From assembly GCA_023101725.1 (NCBI GenBank), contig JALJCO010001053.1:1-64000 (forward strand): DNA of 64,000 bases, written 5' to 3'. The position numbers and the translations under genes were made by a program. This DNA comes from Atherinomorus stipes (Eukaryota > Chordata > Actinopteri > Atheriniformes > Atherinidae). The notes beneath the pieces are model-generated. The model was not told where the DNA came from, did not search any database, and was given only the letters and a program-made list of their open reading frames with translations. Position 1 is the first letter of the stretch; every line of letters starts with the position of its first letter. Positions 1-23,232 of this stretch are shown here, piece by piece.

Positions 1-43
1 ATTAGGTTTTTCTTGGAGGATTTTTTATGCTGGTTTCAACGGT

Positions 44-1336
44 GTGCAATTCGGGAGATTTTTCCTCGTATATTGGCTTTTTTCACTGCTTGTTATGATG
101 TGTATCCATAGCAACGGAAAAATTGTTTACCACCGTGATCAACTGTTAAAACTCTCCCAAATCAAGATTTTCAGCGAAATAACACGTCAAATCCCAGTGG
201 AGTTAAGGAGAAAGACAAGAGGATGCAGGGCAGGGGTAAGGCAGAGAGAAAAACGGTGGAGATTTAAACCATTTCTTCCAACTGTTGTGATGGGTAACGT
301 GAGATCGCTAGCTAACAAGATGGACGAGCTCGAAGTGCTAACAAGGTCTCAGAAAGAGTACAGAGAATGCAGTATCATGTGTTTCACCGAGACTTGGCTG
401 CATGAACACATCCCGGACTGTAATGCGTCTGTACACGGCTTCAAGACGGTCCGTGCAGACCGAAATATACAGCTCAGCGGGAAGCGGAAGGGAGGCGGAA
501 TTGCAGTGCTGGTCAGTCAGCGCTGGTGTCATCCAGGACACGTCACTGTCAAGGAGAAGATCTGCACAAGAGACATTGAACTGTTAGCTGTGAGTTTCCG
601 TCCATATTATTTACCCAGAGAGTTTGCCTGTGTTATTCTGGTAGCGGTTTATATAATACCAGGTACCGCACCAGAGACAGCCTGTGATGTCATCAGCTCC
701 GTCGTGGCTAAACTACAAACACAGCATCCAAACTCATTCATAGCGATCTCTGGAGACTTCAACAACGTCTCCCTCTCTGCTACGTTGCCAACTTTCCAGC
801 AGTTTGTCAGCTGCTCCACCAGAGAAAATAAGATGTTGGACTTATTTTATGCAAATACAAAGAATGCATACAGCTCCTCTGCCCTGCCTCCTTTAGGAAG
901 ATCTGATCATAATCTGGTTCTTCTCACCTCCACCTACAAGCCCATCGTTCAGCAGCAACCAGTCATTAGGAGGATGATTAAAACCTGGTCTACTGAGGCT
1001 GAAGATGCTCTGAGAGGGTGCTTTGAGGCCACAGACTGGAATGTCCTCTGTGAACCTCATGGAGATGACATCAACACCATGACTGAGTGTGTGACAGATT
1101 ACATAAACTTCTGTGTGGACAGCATCGTTCCAACAAGAACAGTGAGGTGCTTCCCCAATAACCAACCCTGGATCACCAGTGACCTGAAAAAGCTGCTGAA
1201 CATCAAAAAGAAAGCTTTCAGGGATGGAGACAGGGAGTTACTGAAGACCACACAAAAACAACTGAAAACACAGACTAAGAAGTGCAAGGAGGACTACAGG
1301 AAGAAGTTGGAGAGCAGCTCCAGCAGAACAACGTGA
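44..1336 (+). pseudogene. LINE ORF, endonuclease part (frameshifted at its end)
   Basis: The 430-codon frame holds an exonuclease-endonuclease-phosphatase (APE-like) domain that nicks target DNA for target-primed reverse transcription. Visible motifs are GNVRSLANKMDEL near residue 85, a TETWL motif near 117, a GDFN motif near 241, and GRSDHNLV near 284, which carries the catalytic SDH. The frame ends at 1336 inside a region whose coding continues in another frame from about 1282. This indicates a one-base indel near 1310-1336. The true start may lie left of the window. Confidence 0.8.
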
Positions 1337-3012
1337 GGGATGTGTGGTCGGGAATGAAGAAGATCACTGGCTTCAAGTTAAAGGGGGGTCAGACTGACGG
1401 AGGTCTGGACAGAGCTAACGAACTGAACATGTTCTTCAATAGGTTCAGTTCCCCCCCTGCCGACAACCCAACATTCCACACACTCTCCATGAGCTCACAG
1501 CTTTCCTGTCCCACCTCCACTCTGTCACCCTGCACCTCAGTCATGGACCTGAACACAGCCTCCTCTCCATCCACATCAGGACATCCTGAGACCTCTTTTG
1601 CCTCCACCTCCAGCCTGACTGTCTCCTGTGACCAGGTCAAGAAACAACTAGAAAAACTGAACCGGAACAAGGCTGCAGGTCCAGATGGTGTCAGTCCCAG
1701 AGTTCTCAAGACCTGCTCAGAACAACTATGTCCGGTTCTCCAGCACCTTTTTAACACCAGCCTGAGACAGAACAGAGTTCCTGTGCTGTGGAAAACATCC
1801 TGTCTTGTTCCAGTCCCTAAAAAACCACAACCAGCTGAACCAAATGACTACAGACCAGTTGCTTTGACATCTCACATCATGAAAGTCCTGGAGAGACTCT
1901 TACTGGCTCACCTCAACAAGCAAGTGAACACCTTTCAGGACCCATTACAGTTCGCATATCGTAATGGGCTTGGGGTTGAAGACGCCATCATCTTCTTGCT
2001 TTAGAGAGCCCACTCTCATCTGGACCAGTCAGGCAGCACTTTGAGGATCATGTTCTTTGATTTTTCAAGTGCATTTAATACTATTCAGCCTGCTTTGCTA
2101 TGTCAGAAGCTCCATAACTTCCAGGTGGATCCCTCCACAACCACCTGGATTTACGACTACCTCACAAACAGACCACAGTTTGTGAGACTGAAAGGTTGTG
2201 TGTCTGAGATGGTGGTCAGCAGCACTGGAGCACCACAAGGAACTGTACTCTCACCATTCCTCTTTACACTGTACACCTCAGACTTCCAGTATAACTCTGA
2301 GTCCTGTCATCTGCAGAAATATTCTGATGACTCTGCTGTTGTGGGGTGTATTAGTGATGGACAAGAAGCCGAATACAGGGAACTTGTCAATCAGTTTGTG
2401 AAATGGTGCAGTAACAATCAGCTCATCTTAAATACCAGCAAGACTAAAGAGATGATTGTTGACTTCAGGAGGAGCAAGAATAAGCAGCATAGTCCTGTCT
2501 ACATCCTGGAAGAGGAGGTGGAGGTGGTAGAGAACTACAAATACCTTGGAGTTCAGCTGGACAACAGACTCGATTGGAAATGCAACTGTGACTACATCTA
2601 CAAGAAAGGTCTGAGCAGACTCTTCTTCTTAAGGAAGCTAAAATCATTTAATGTCTGCAAAAAGATGTTGCAGATCTTCTATAAGTCTGTGGTAGAAAGT
2701 GCAATTAGCTTTGCAGCCATCTGCTGGGGCAGCAGCATCAGAACCAGAGACTTGAAGAAACTAAACAAGCTGATCAAGAAAGCTGGTTCTGTGCTTGGGA
2801 TAACTCTGGAGCCGCTGGAGCTGATCGTTCAAAAAAGAATGCTTCACAAGCTGATGAAGATGATGGAGGACACTTCCCATCCTCTCCACAACACGGTGAA
2901 GAATCAACAGAGTGTGTTCAGTGGGAGGCTGCGTCAAGTTCGCTGTAGGACGGAGAGATACAGGAATTCATTCCTGCCAGCAACCATCACCCTAAAGAAC
3001 AAGACTAACTGA
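1282..3012 (+). pseudogene. LINE reverse transcriptase (one internal stop)
   Basis: One frame runs from 1282 to the stop at 3010-3012, interrupted only by TAG at 2002-2004. Reverse transcriptase signatures appear in order: NKAAGPDGVSPRVLK, NDYRPVALTS, DFSSAFNTI (2056-2082), GAPQGTVLSPFLF, and the catalytic box YSDDS at about 2320. A C-terminal thumb-like region with LGVQLD and KLNKLIKKAGS follows. It is a cellular retrotransposon enzyme, not a host gene. The single nonsense codon plus the upstream frameshift argue for recent inactivation. Confidence 0.85.
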
Positions 3013-3255
3013 CTTTTTGTTTATTTATAAAAAAAAAAAAAAAAGTGAGCTTTTACAATACTGAATTTCCCTTCGGGGATGAATAAAGTATTTTTCATTT
3101 TCATTTCATTTCATTAAAATAGAAAACGTATTTAAGGAGAATTAAAACTGCTTCGTTAGCAGTTTCAGGTTCACCATGTGGGATCAGGAGTGTTATGTCA
3201 AATGGCATGATAGTAACAAACTTTTTTTTTTCAAATATAATGTTAATGTGTTTAA

Positions 3256-16316
<13,061 letters not shown>

Positions 16317-16725
16317 AAGAGGAAGACTACCCTTTCCTCTTCTTTTTTACCCTCCTCTCTCCGCTGTGAGGCCTGGAGCAGATCCAGACGGGGTGGAAAC
16401 AGAAATGTGGAGTCCTCGCTGCAGACTTCCATCAACACAGAAGCTCATATAAGAAGAGGATGGAGCATTTTTTTTTTGTTTTATAATCAAGAATAGGACT
16501 GCTTGCTGAAGGGAAGAGCAGCCAAACAGATCAAACTTTTCTTTTTGTCCACTGGGGGCACAAACACACAACATTCCCCCTCATCTTACACCTCCTGCCA
16601 TCATATCACTGACAACTGTACTGTTAAAGTTGAAGCTTTTTGTTGCAGCAGGTTTTATCATGAACTCCACAAAGTGCACCTCTAATTTTACTGGTACCAA
16701 CTTCTTAAATGTTAATAAATTCTAC

Positions 16726-16756
<31 letters not shown>

Positions 16757-17575
16757 AAGTCGAATCTGTTTGTGTTGAAAATACATTTGAAGATGTCAAC
16801 TCTGCTGCTGAAAAGCTGTGATGAGCTATTTTTTTGGACTTTATAAACAAAATGAATATAGCTTTTACTGCTGCAGCTTCATTTAAAAGGTTTAGTAGGG
16901 GGAAAAAAAACATTAAATATAAGAATATTTCATTCAGATCTTGGCTGGTAAACTTCTGCCGTCTTGAAAAACATGAAAACTTTAAGTGCCTTTGTTTTCT
17001 GGTTCTTGCTTGTTTTTGTTAACCTGTTGGATTTTAACGTTTCCTTCTAGATATTTTCCAGATCACGCCCTGTTCTCGCGGTTTACAGAAATGAGCGAGA
17101 TACAGAATAATGTGATTATTAATGTGGTAACGGTGTGTTAACTACATGTGATACTGCAGCTTTCACAGCCGCCTGTATGTGTGTCTCCGTGGGACTCGAC
17201 AGGCTCGCTGCTGTCTGAAATTCAGACCACCTCAGCATGTTCTGTAACTTATTTTGATTGTAATATTGTGACCAGTGAGACCGTGTGATGGATGCATTAG
17301 ATTTGAATGCCAGAATGTAAACATAGCCCCGTAAATTTGCTTGCCATCTATTCAGAAAATCTCCAAATGTCTGTTTTACAACGTTCTTTGTTACGGTGAT
17401 AAAAATGTAAGAGACTACTGGAAGCTGTCAGCAGCTCGCTGCTGAGCTCTGATTCATAGTTTAAATGGCGTCGGCAGGCGAGGTGGGCGAGACGCTGAGT
17501 AACATTCAGGAATGGGATTTCCTCGGATTGCATCAGTGGTTCCTCTGACTGAAATAAATGTTATTTAATTTGGTC
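16317..17575 (+). other. GNPTAB: Probable GNPTAB 3' UTR with two candidate poly(A) signals
   Basis: This follows the stop codon and looks free of recognisable repeats. AATAAA at 16714-16719 is followed by an unusual T run (about 16727-16752). AATAAA at 17553-17558 is followed by a GT-rich stretch and is the better signal by context. The choice cannot be made without transcript data. Confidence 0.45.
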
Positions 17576-17658
17576 ATCTTGGAGTTTATGTTGTGATTTT
17601 TGTTCATTCACTCAGCTGACATTTAAGCAGATTCCTTGTCATGTTTTATTCTCTAAAC

Positions 17659-18180
17659 TTAAAGGTACAGTATGTAAAAAAAACAAAGGTCAATGGCAGA
17701 AAAATGCAATATATAATTCAAAACTGTGTTTCTATTGATTTATAATCGCTGCACTAGAATAGCTGTTACATGTTTATTTTCTTAGAATGAGTCATATCTT
17801 CTTGCTAGGCAGTGCACATATGGAGGCTGCCATATTTATTCCACCATATTTACTATGGTGTCCCTGAATGGACAAAATGTTTGTGGTAACTACCCTCTTA
17901 ACTCTAAAACTGCTGTACAAGTTTTGTTAAGTGGGAGTTAGAGACTTTTAGATCAGTAAAGCTTTAAAAAAAAAAAAAAAAAATTCCCGACCCGCCACCG
18001 AGACCACTGGATCCACTCACAGATTAAAACATCTTTATATCTGGGAGAATTTTGGTCACTAAAGGCCACCATACATTCACAACAGTGCTGGAATATGAAG
18101 TCATTTGAAAGAAAACATCTTTTCTTTGAAATACCCATCTTTACCACTAGATGTCAGTAGTTCTTACATACTGTACTTAA
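17659..18180. mobile_element. MITE-like repeat, copy 1 (TTAAAGGTACAGTATGTAA ends)
   Basis: Inverted ends TTAAAGGTACAGTATGTAA (17659) and TTCTTACATACTGTACTTAA (18180). It is strongly similar along its length to 41428-41963, sharing for example TGGAGGCTGCCATATTT and TTTACCACTAGATGTCAGTA. No coding capacity. Confidence 0.7.
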
Positions 18181-18602
18181 AAATTGCTACAGTAATTTTA
18201 GTATTTTACAGTGGATTTGAAAGGAAGTTCAGTGATCTTTGGTTAAATAAGAAATATACGCTTATAGATTTGCCTAATAAGTAAGAAGAAAAAATGTTAG
18301 GATTAATTTTATATTTAGATGCTTTTCCTTTGCACCCCATGGATGTCACAATATGTTTTCTTTGCAGAGCTCCAGCATCGCCATTTTCATTTTAGTCCTC
18401 CCTTTTGATCGGATATTCGATATTATCGGCCGATATCAGCATTGAAATGTTATATCAGAAAATATCTGTATTGTGTTTTTCAGACCGATATTTTTTTTAT
18501 TGACGAAAATCTCGAGAGATCTAGTTCTATTGGCATCGGTCCTGTTATTTTGGAAAAACTTCATATCCCAGCAGTTAGTAGCACTTGACTAATGCCTGGT
18601 CG

Positions 18603-18982
18603 TAGGGAGCCGAAGTCACGCCGCTTCCGGTGAGCCACACGGGACCTAAGAGACGAAAAAATATGAATGAAAGTCAGTGGGGAGAAAATAATTATCTTCT
18701 GGTCCCAGTCGCTCTCTGTCCTGGATTCCAGATATGTTGGATGTGGATTTAAAGGAAAATATTTTGTGCAAAGAAAAAACAAAATACTGTGAAGATTTTT
18801 GATTATTTGAGGATTTGTTTTGAAAATTTTTTATTTAAATCCATAACCAACATATCTGGGATCCAGAAGATCCCGACTGGGACCAGAAGATCATTATTTT
18901 CTCACCACTGACTTCCATTCATATTTTCTCATCTCTTAGGTCCCATGGGGCAGAAGTAGATGAGCGTTACTTCTGCTTCCTA
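18603..18982. repeat. Fold-back MITE with roughly 110-bp arms
   Basis: Arms 18603-18755 and 18835-18982 are inverted copies. GGGACCTAAGAGACGAAAAA on the left matches the complement of the right, and both arms carry CCAGATATGTTGGAT-type sequence. Terminal bases TAGGGAGC and GCTTCCTA. It lies inside a larger AT-rich region (18400-19165) with GATATCGG-type motifs resembling hAT-like MITE ends. Confidence 0.55.
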
Positions 18983-19788
18983 TATGGCAGCCAAATGTCC
19001 AAAATGATCTTCTCTGGCTGAGTTGAGGCTATTATTTGCTCTCAGAGCAGAATATAGTTGTATCTGTCAAAATATGAGAGATACAACCTTACAGCTGTCT
19101 GCATATACGGTATCTGTATCGGTTGATATCAATATTGGAAATTAAAAGTTGGACGATATCGGATATCCCTTTTCCTCAGTTGATTACATGCGACTGTACG
19201 ATTGGCTTATTTCCATCTGTGCTGTCCTACCATCTCTGCTGCATGCGACTGAGTTTAGGTTAATCCTGCCTCTGCTGTCAGCAGTCATGTCATCAGTTAA
19301 CCTCTATGACCCAGTTTCAACAGCAGCCGTGCAAGCCCACGCCCTGATGTGCTTCCATGTTCTTGCACAGATGTGGGATGCTGGGGACCAAGAGCTTTTC
19401 CTTCCCTCTCATCATTCTGGTACAAGTTGATCTTGATTTAATCTGTTCAGCAAGTCTTGTCCAAGAGGTTGGCAGTTTTATTTACAGTGTCCACACTGTG
19501 TCCCAGATGGTTCTGTATGTACAATTATGGTTAATAAAATACTTTAGTTTTCCTCTTAGATTATCTTGTGTTGTTTAGATCACGGGTAACAACATCAGAC
19601 AGGTATGATCTTCTTCACTGAATGAGGTTGCTCCACATTATTAAGCAAGTCAAAGTTTTTTGTAAATGAAGTGCTTTGTTAAAGGAAATGGAGATTTCAC
19701 AAAAACCGAGTGAGATTATTGGTAAAATTAGTGTATGATTCAGAGTAAACAGGTTCATTCATATAATGTAGATCAAGGAAAGTCTCCA

Positions 19789-20135
19789 TCATGTAAATGC
19801 ACTGTATTCAGAGATCAGCGGGTAAAAAGTCACTGATGAGCAGCAGGTATCTGAAGCTGATGGTGAATCTCTCCAAGCAGGAAACTCCAGAGGCTGCGGT
19901 TGTGCATAAAACTGCATCTGGGCCTCCCTTAACCAATGCTCATACAGAGAAATGTTTGCAGTGGCCCCAAGAATACACGAAGACTCGGTTTTCTTTATTG
20001 ATGGATGCTGTGTTGCACTGGATGGTCCAGATGGATGGAGGATGGACACCATGTCCCAACAAGGCTGCAAAATCAGCAGGTGGTGGAGTGATGGTTTGGG
20101 CTGGAATAATGAAGAGCTGAGATGGTAGAGATGGT
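19789..20135 (+). pseudogene. Tc1/mariner transposase remnant
   Basis: The frame 19797-20120 ends with DGGWTPCPNKAAKSAGGGVM then VWAGIMKS, matching the DG...G-GGG-VMVW-GI segment of Tc1-type transposases. The upstream part is scrambled by indels. The fragment directly precedes the nested hAT stack starting at 20155. Confidence 0.5.
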
Positions 20136-20290
20136 TACATCCTACAGTCTAAATCAGGACTACTCAATTTTGTCCTAAGAAGGCTGCAATCCAGCAGGTT
20201 TTCCATGTCTCCTTCCTCCAAGTTAACGAGTCATAGTGCAGAGCTTGATTGATAGTTGGATCTATTTTGAGTCAGATGTGTAAGAGCAGG

Positions 20291-21081
20291 TAGAGCCGGG
20301 GTATATGGACTACTGTAAATATATCACGACATATTTATTTTAGATGACAATATACAATATATACCGGTATTTTTACTCTAATTTGTCTGAAAGTTTCATT
20401 TCATATCAAACACCTGTTTTTAGTATTGAAACATGTTTAGCATAAAGGTATCGCTCCACTGCAGTGATGGAACTGACAAAACACTGGTTAGAAATGTTTG
20501 TTAAATAGATGTAATTAAAGATAGTTGGCTGGTTTTTTATAAATTCTTTGTAAAAGTCTTGGGGAGGATCATCTTTCAGACAGTTTAAATAATAGGGGTG
20601 GAGGAAAGTATTGATACACTGAAATATCACAATATTTTCATATGCTGATACCATATCTATATTTAAAAATGTGGTATCGATCTATTTTACTAATGAAATA
20701 TTGCGAAATAGCACCGTTTTGTTACAAAATCTCATGAGATTTCACGATATACTAAGATTTCATCATTGTTAGAAAATCTTGCGGTATTTCGTGAAATCTT
20801 ATGAGATTTCGTAACAAAATTATGGTATCTTGCAAGATTTCATTAGTAAAATAGATCGAGACCGCGTTTTTAAGTACAGATATGGTATCGGCATATGAAA
20901 ATATCACGATATTTCAGTGTATCAATGTTTTTTCCTACCCTTATTAAATAATCAGGTGACCCCTTTTGTAGTCATTCGAGGTGCAGCCGGGTCACTCCGA
21001 AAAAAATAAAGCAAAAAAATTTGCACAACTAATACCGCGATAATGATATGTGTAAATATATCAGTATATTGCACAGCCCTA
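20291..21081. mobile_element. hAT-like element B, nested in A
   Basis: The right end TGCACAGCCCTA and diverged left end TAGAGCCGGGGTATAT are inverted relatives, and the arms continue through TGTAAATATATCA. It is flanked by AGAGCAGG (20283-20290) and GGAGCAGG (21082-21089), a 7-of-8 target duplication. It contains element C. No coding capacity. Confidence 0.65.
20593..20943. mobile_element. hAT-like MITE C, nested in B, long palindrome
   Basis: 351 bp with inverted arms over 100 bp long: TAGGGGTGGAGGAAAGTATT at the left, and a right end TTTTTTCCTACCCTTA. Arms share TTTCATATGC and GATCTATTTTACTAATGAAA. It has a perfect 8-bp duplication TTAAATAA at 20585-20592 and 20944-20951. A related copy lies at about 26525-26800. 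Confidence 0.8.
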
Positions 21082-21757
21082 GGAGCAGGGAGAGATGGAA
21101 AACCTGCTGGATTGCGGCCTAAGTAAGACTGAATTGAATAGTCCTGGTCTAAATTATTTTAATTATAAATTTTTCATGTTTTTATTGCTGCTTTTACTAA
21201 GTTATGTGTTTTCACCACTTGTATTGCTCTTATTTGTTCTTATCTATGTCTATTCTTTGTCTATGTTTCTTGTAACATTTTATTTTATCCAAACTATCCA
21301 TAAACTTCCAGGTTCAAAAGTTGAGAGAGCGGATATGGTGATATCAGAGGACTTCATGGTATTGTAACATGGAACTGAAAGTTGTTTTTTTTTTTTTTCT
21401 TTTTTAAAACTTTTTTAGAAAAAATATGTAATGAAACAACAGGTAAACATTTTCAGTTCTTTACATCCTATTTAATTTTTGAAACTTACAGAATAATCTG
21501 GAAAACTGGAGTTTGAGAGATGGCAAAATATGTAATTTCCTTAATTTTGTTGATTAAAATCTAGATTGTCAAACCCAATATAATATTTAACTAAAAAAAA
21601 ATGACATTCACATTGATTATTTGGGAAAAATAAACAAAAATAAGAATAATTTGGATTACAGCGCAGTTGGATCTTTTTGTTTGACGTCATCAGTGCGTTG
21701 CATCTTTAGGTGAACTCACCACAATGATGGTACCAACAAACTGGATGAAAAATAGTC

Positions 21758-23115
21758 TTTATTACAATCTTATCCGCTCACATCTGTTACTAGACAAATG
21801 TTTCACTGTTTTACTGAACAGTACAACAAGGTTTTTTGGATCAGAGTTGTACATTACAATGCATAGTTCCAAATCCATCCAGTTATTACGCAGAATTATC
21901 TGTTAATGTGCCTCTGTGGGGAGTCTGTGATGCTGCAGAGGCTCAATCTGACAGGAAGATGTGGTTAAAAATAAAATCTAGAACTTCTTTTAACTCTTAA
22001 ATAGTCACCAATTCAATGAAAAAAAAATCCCTTTTGATCCCAATTAACCTGAATTAAGCGCCAGGTTAGAACTTTTCAATGATGCTCAATCATACAATTA
22101 CTAATAATCCAAAAAACTTCAATACCCAAACAAAATCACCCACATATACACGAGACATTCGTATCAGTGAGGATATTTCATAAGTGAAGTGTTAGAAGAA
22201 AGAAAAAAAAATAAATCCAGTAGTGTTGTGGTATTGTAACTATTGCTGTATCTGGTATGAAAAACAAAAACATAAAAAGCTGCTTTAAATATTCACAAGT
22301 TAAACAGTAATTACAACAAAAATATTTAAGGCGTCTTCAGTTCATTTCTGTACAATCACACATTAATTATTAGCCCTTCAGGGAGAAGAACAGAGAAAGC
22401 AGAACAAGTCGCGGGTTAATGCTTCATCAATCGACGGCGCTCCAAAGGCCAGATTAGGTGCGTTTTTCCAGGACTAAAAACTAAAAAAACTGGAAGTAAA
22501 AACTCTTGAAACTGGAGAGGCATTTGTTGGGACAACCTAAATAAAAGAGCATGTCGTTGTATTCAGCATCAACACCAGTTACCCCGTTCACCAAGCTCGT
22601 TGACCACCTGTCTGCCCACGTTGGACACTTCATTGGAAATTAATTGAGGTTTTAAAAGGTCATTTTTTAATAATTTCAAGCTGCATTTTTAAGCCCTGAT
22701 TCATGTCAGATTTAGTCATTTAATAAATAGAAATATAAGCCGTTAAAACTTTATTTAGTTTGGGTATGAATCAAAAGTATTTTGGTGTTTGCTTTATATT
22801 CTCGTGTCAAATAAATATGGGCATCCATCCTGAAGATGCAGATGAAAATGCTTTGATATTTGCCCAAACTCTAAAATAATATTTTGGTAGCAGATGTGAT
22901 TTAAATTAAAATTCAACTGGCTTAAACATTCGGAGACTGAAAGAAAACTTTACTTTATTTTGGTTGGTTAGTCGTTCCATGTGGTGGGTGAGGTGGTTTC
23001 AATCAGAAGTGGTGACTTTGTCGAGGCTCGGGGTCGAGGGTCGGTCCTCGTCGTCTGCTTTCAGGAGCGGGGAGAGATCTGCGTCTCCCCCCGCCTCCTC
23101 CCGCCGGGCAAGCCG
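21758..23115 (-). other. CHPT1: Probable CHPT1 3' UTR with candidate poly(A) signals
   Basis: Mostly repeat-poor sequence downstream of the CHPT1 stop on the - strand. AATAAA (complement of TTTATT) occurs at 22959-22954, giving a short UTR, and at 21763-21758, followed by GT-rich sequence, giving a UTR of about 1.35 kb. The long form is inferred only from the lack of repeats. Confidence 0.4.
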
Positions 23116-23232
23116 TCAGTCGCGGTGGGCGTGGCTCGGCGGCGTGATGCTGAAGACCCGGATGCGCAGGTGGGAGGCGATCTGTAGGCACACGCCTGTG
23201 CAGTAGCGCGTCAGATCCAGGAGAGAGATGAC
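23116..23232 (-). CDS. CHPT1: CHPT1 terminal exon
   Basis: Encodes [20 protein letters not shown] then [18 protein letters not shown] and TGA (23118-23116). It is separated from the previous exon (28319-28194) by a 5-kb intron holding the pyrimidine satellite, the solo LTR and a hAT-like element. The local sequence is very GC-rich compared with the flanks. Confidence 0.9.
   Translation of the reverse strand, partial: VISLLDLTRYCTGVCLQIASHLRIRVFSITPPSHAHRD

Larger units (their letters stand above)
1..3115 (+). mobile_element. L2/CR1-type LINE, nearly full length, with two breaks
   Basis: Non-LTR retrotransposon with an APE-type endonuclease followed by a reverse transcriptase. The 3' end reads ATTTCCCTTCGGGGATGAAT then AAAGTA, followed by TTTCA-type short tandem repeats (about 3090-3115), which is typical of fish L2/CR1 elements. 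It lies in a GNPTAB intron just upstream of the exon at 3274, in the same orientation as the gene. The 5' end is at or beyond the window start. Coding is interrupted by a frame change near 1310-1336 and an in-frame TAG at 2002-2004, so this copy is probably immobile but young. Clade assignment rests on remembered 3'-end and RT features and is not certain between L2 and close CR1 relatives. Confidence 0.88.
20155..21146. mobile_element. hAT-like element A, outer shell of a three-level nest
   Basis: Inverted ends CAGGACTACTCAATTTTGTC at 20155 and GAATTGAATAGTCCTG ending 21146, with about 60 bp of arm similarity. It has a perfect 8-bp duplication GTCTAAAT at 20147-20154 and 21147-21154. This is the hAT hallmark. 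Most of the span is occupied by element B. Confidence 0.8.

Noticed and set aside
19149..19430. 93-codon + strand frame between GNPTAB and CHPT1
   Set aside because: No similarity I recognise, no splice or promoter context, and it sits among transposon remnants; length is within chance for this region.
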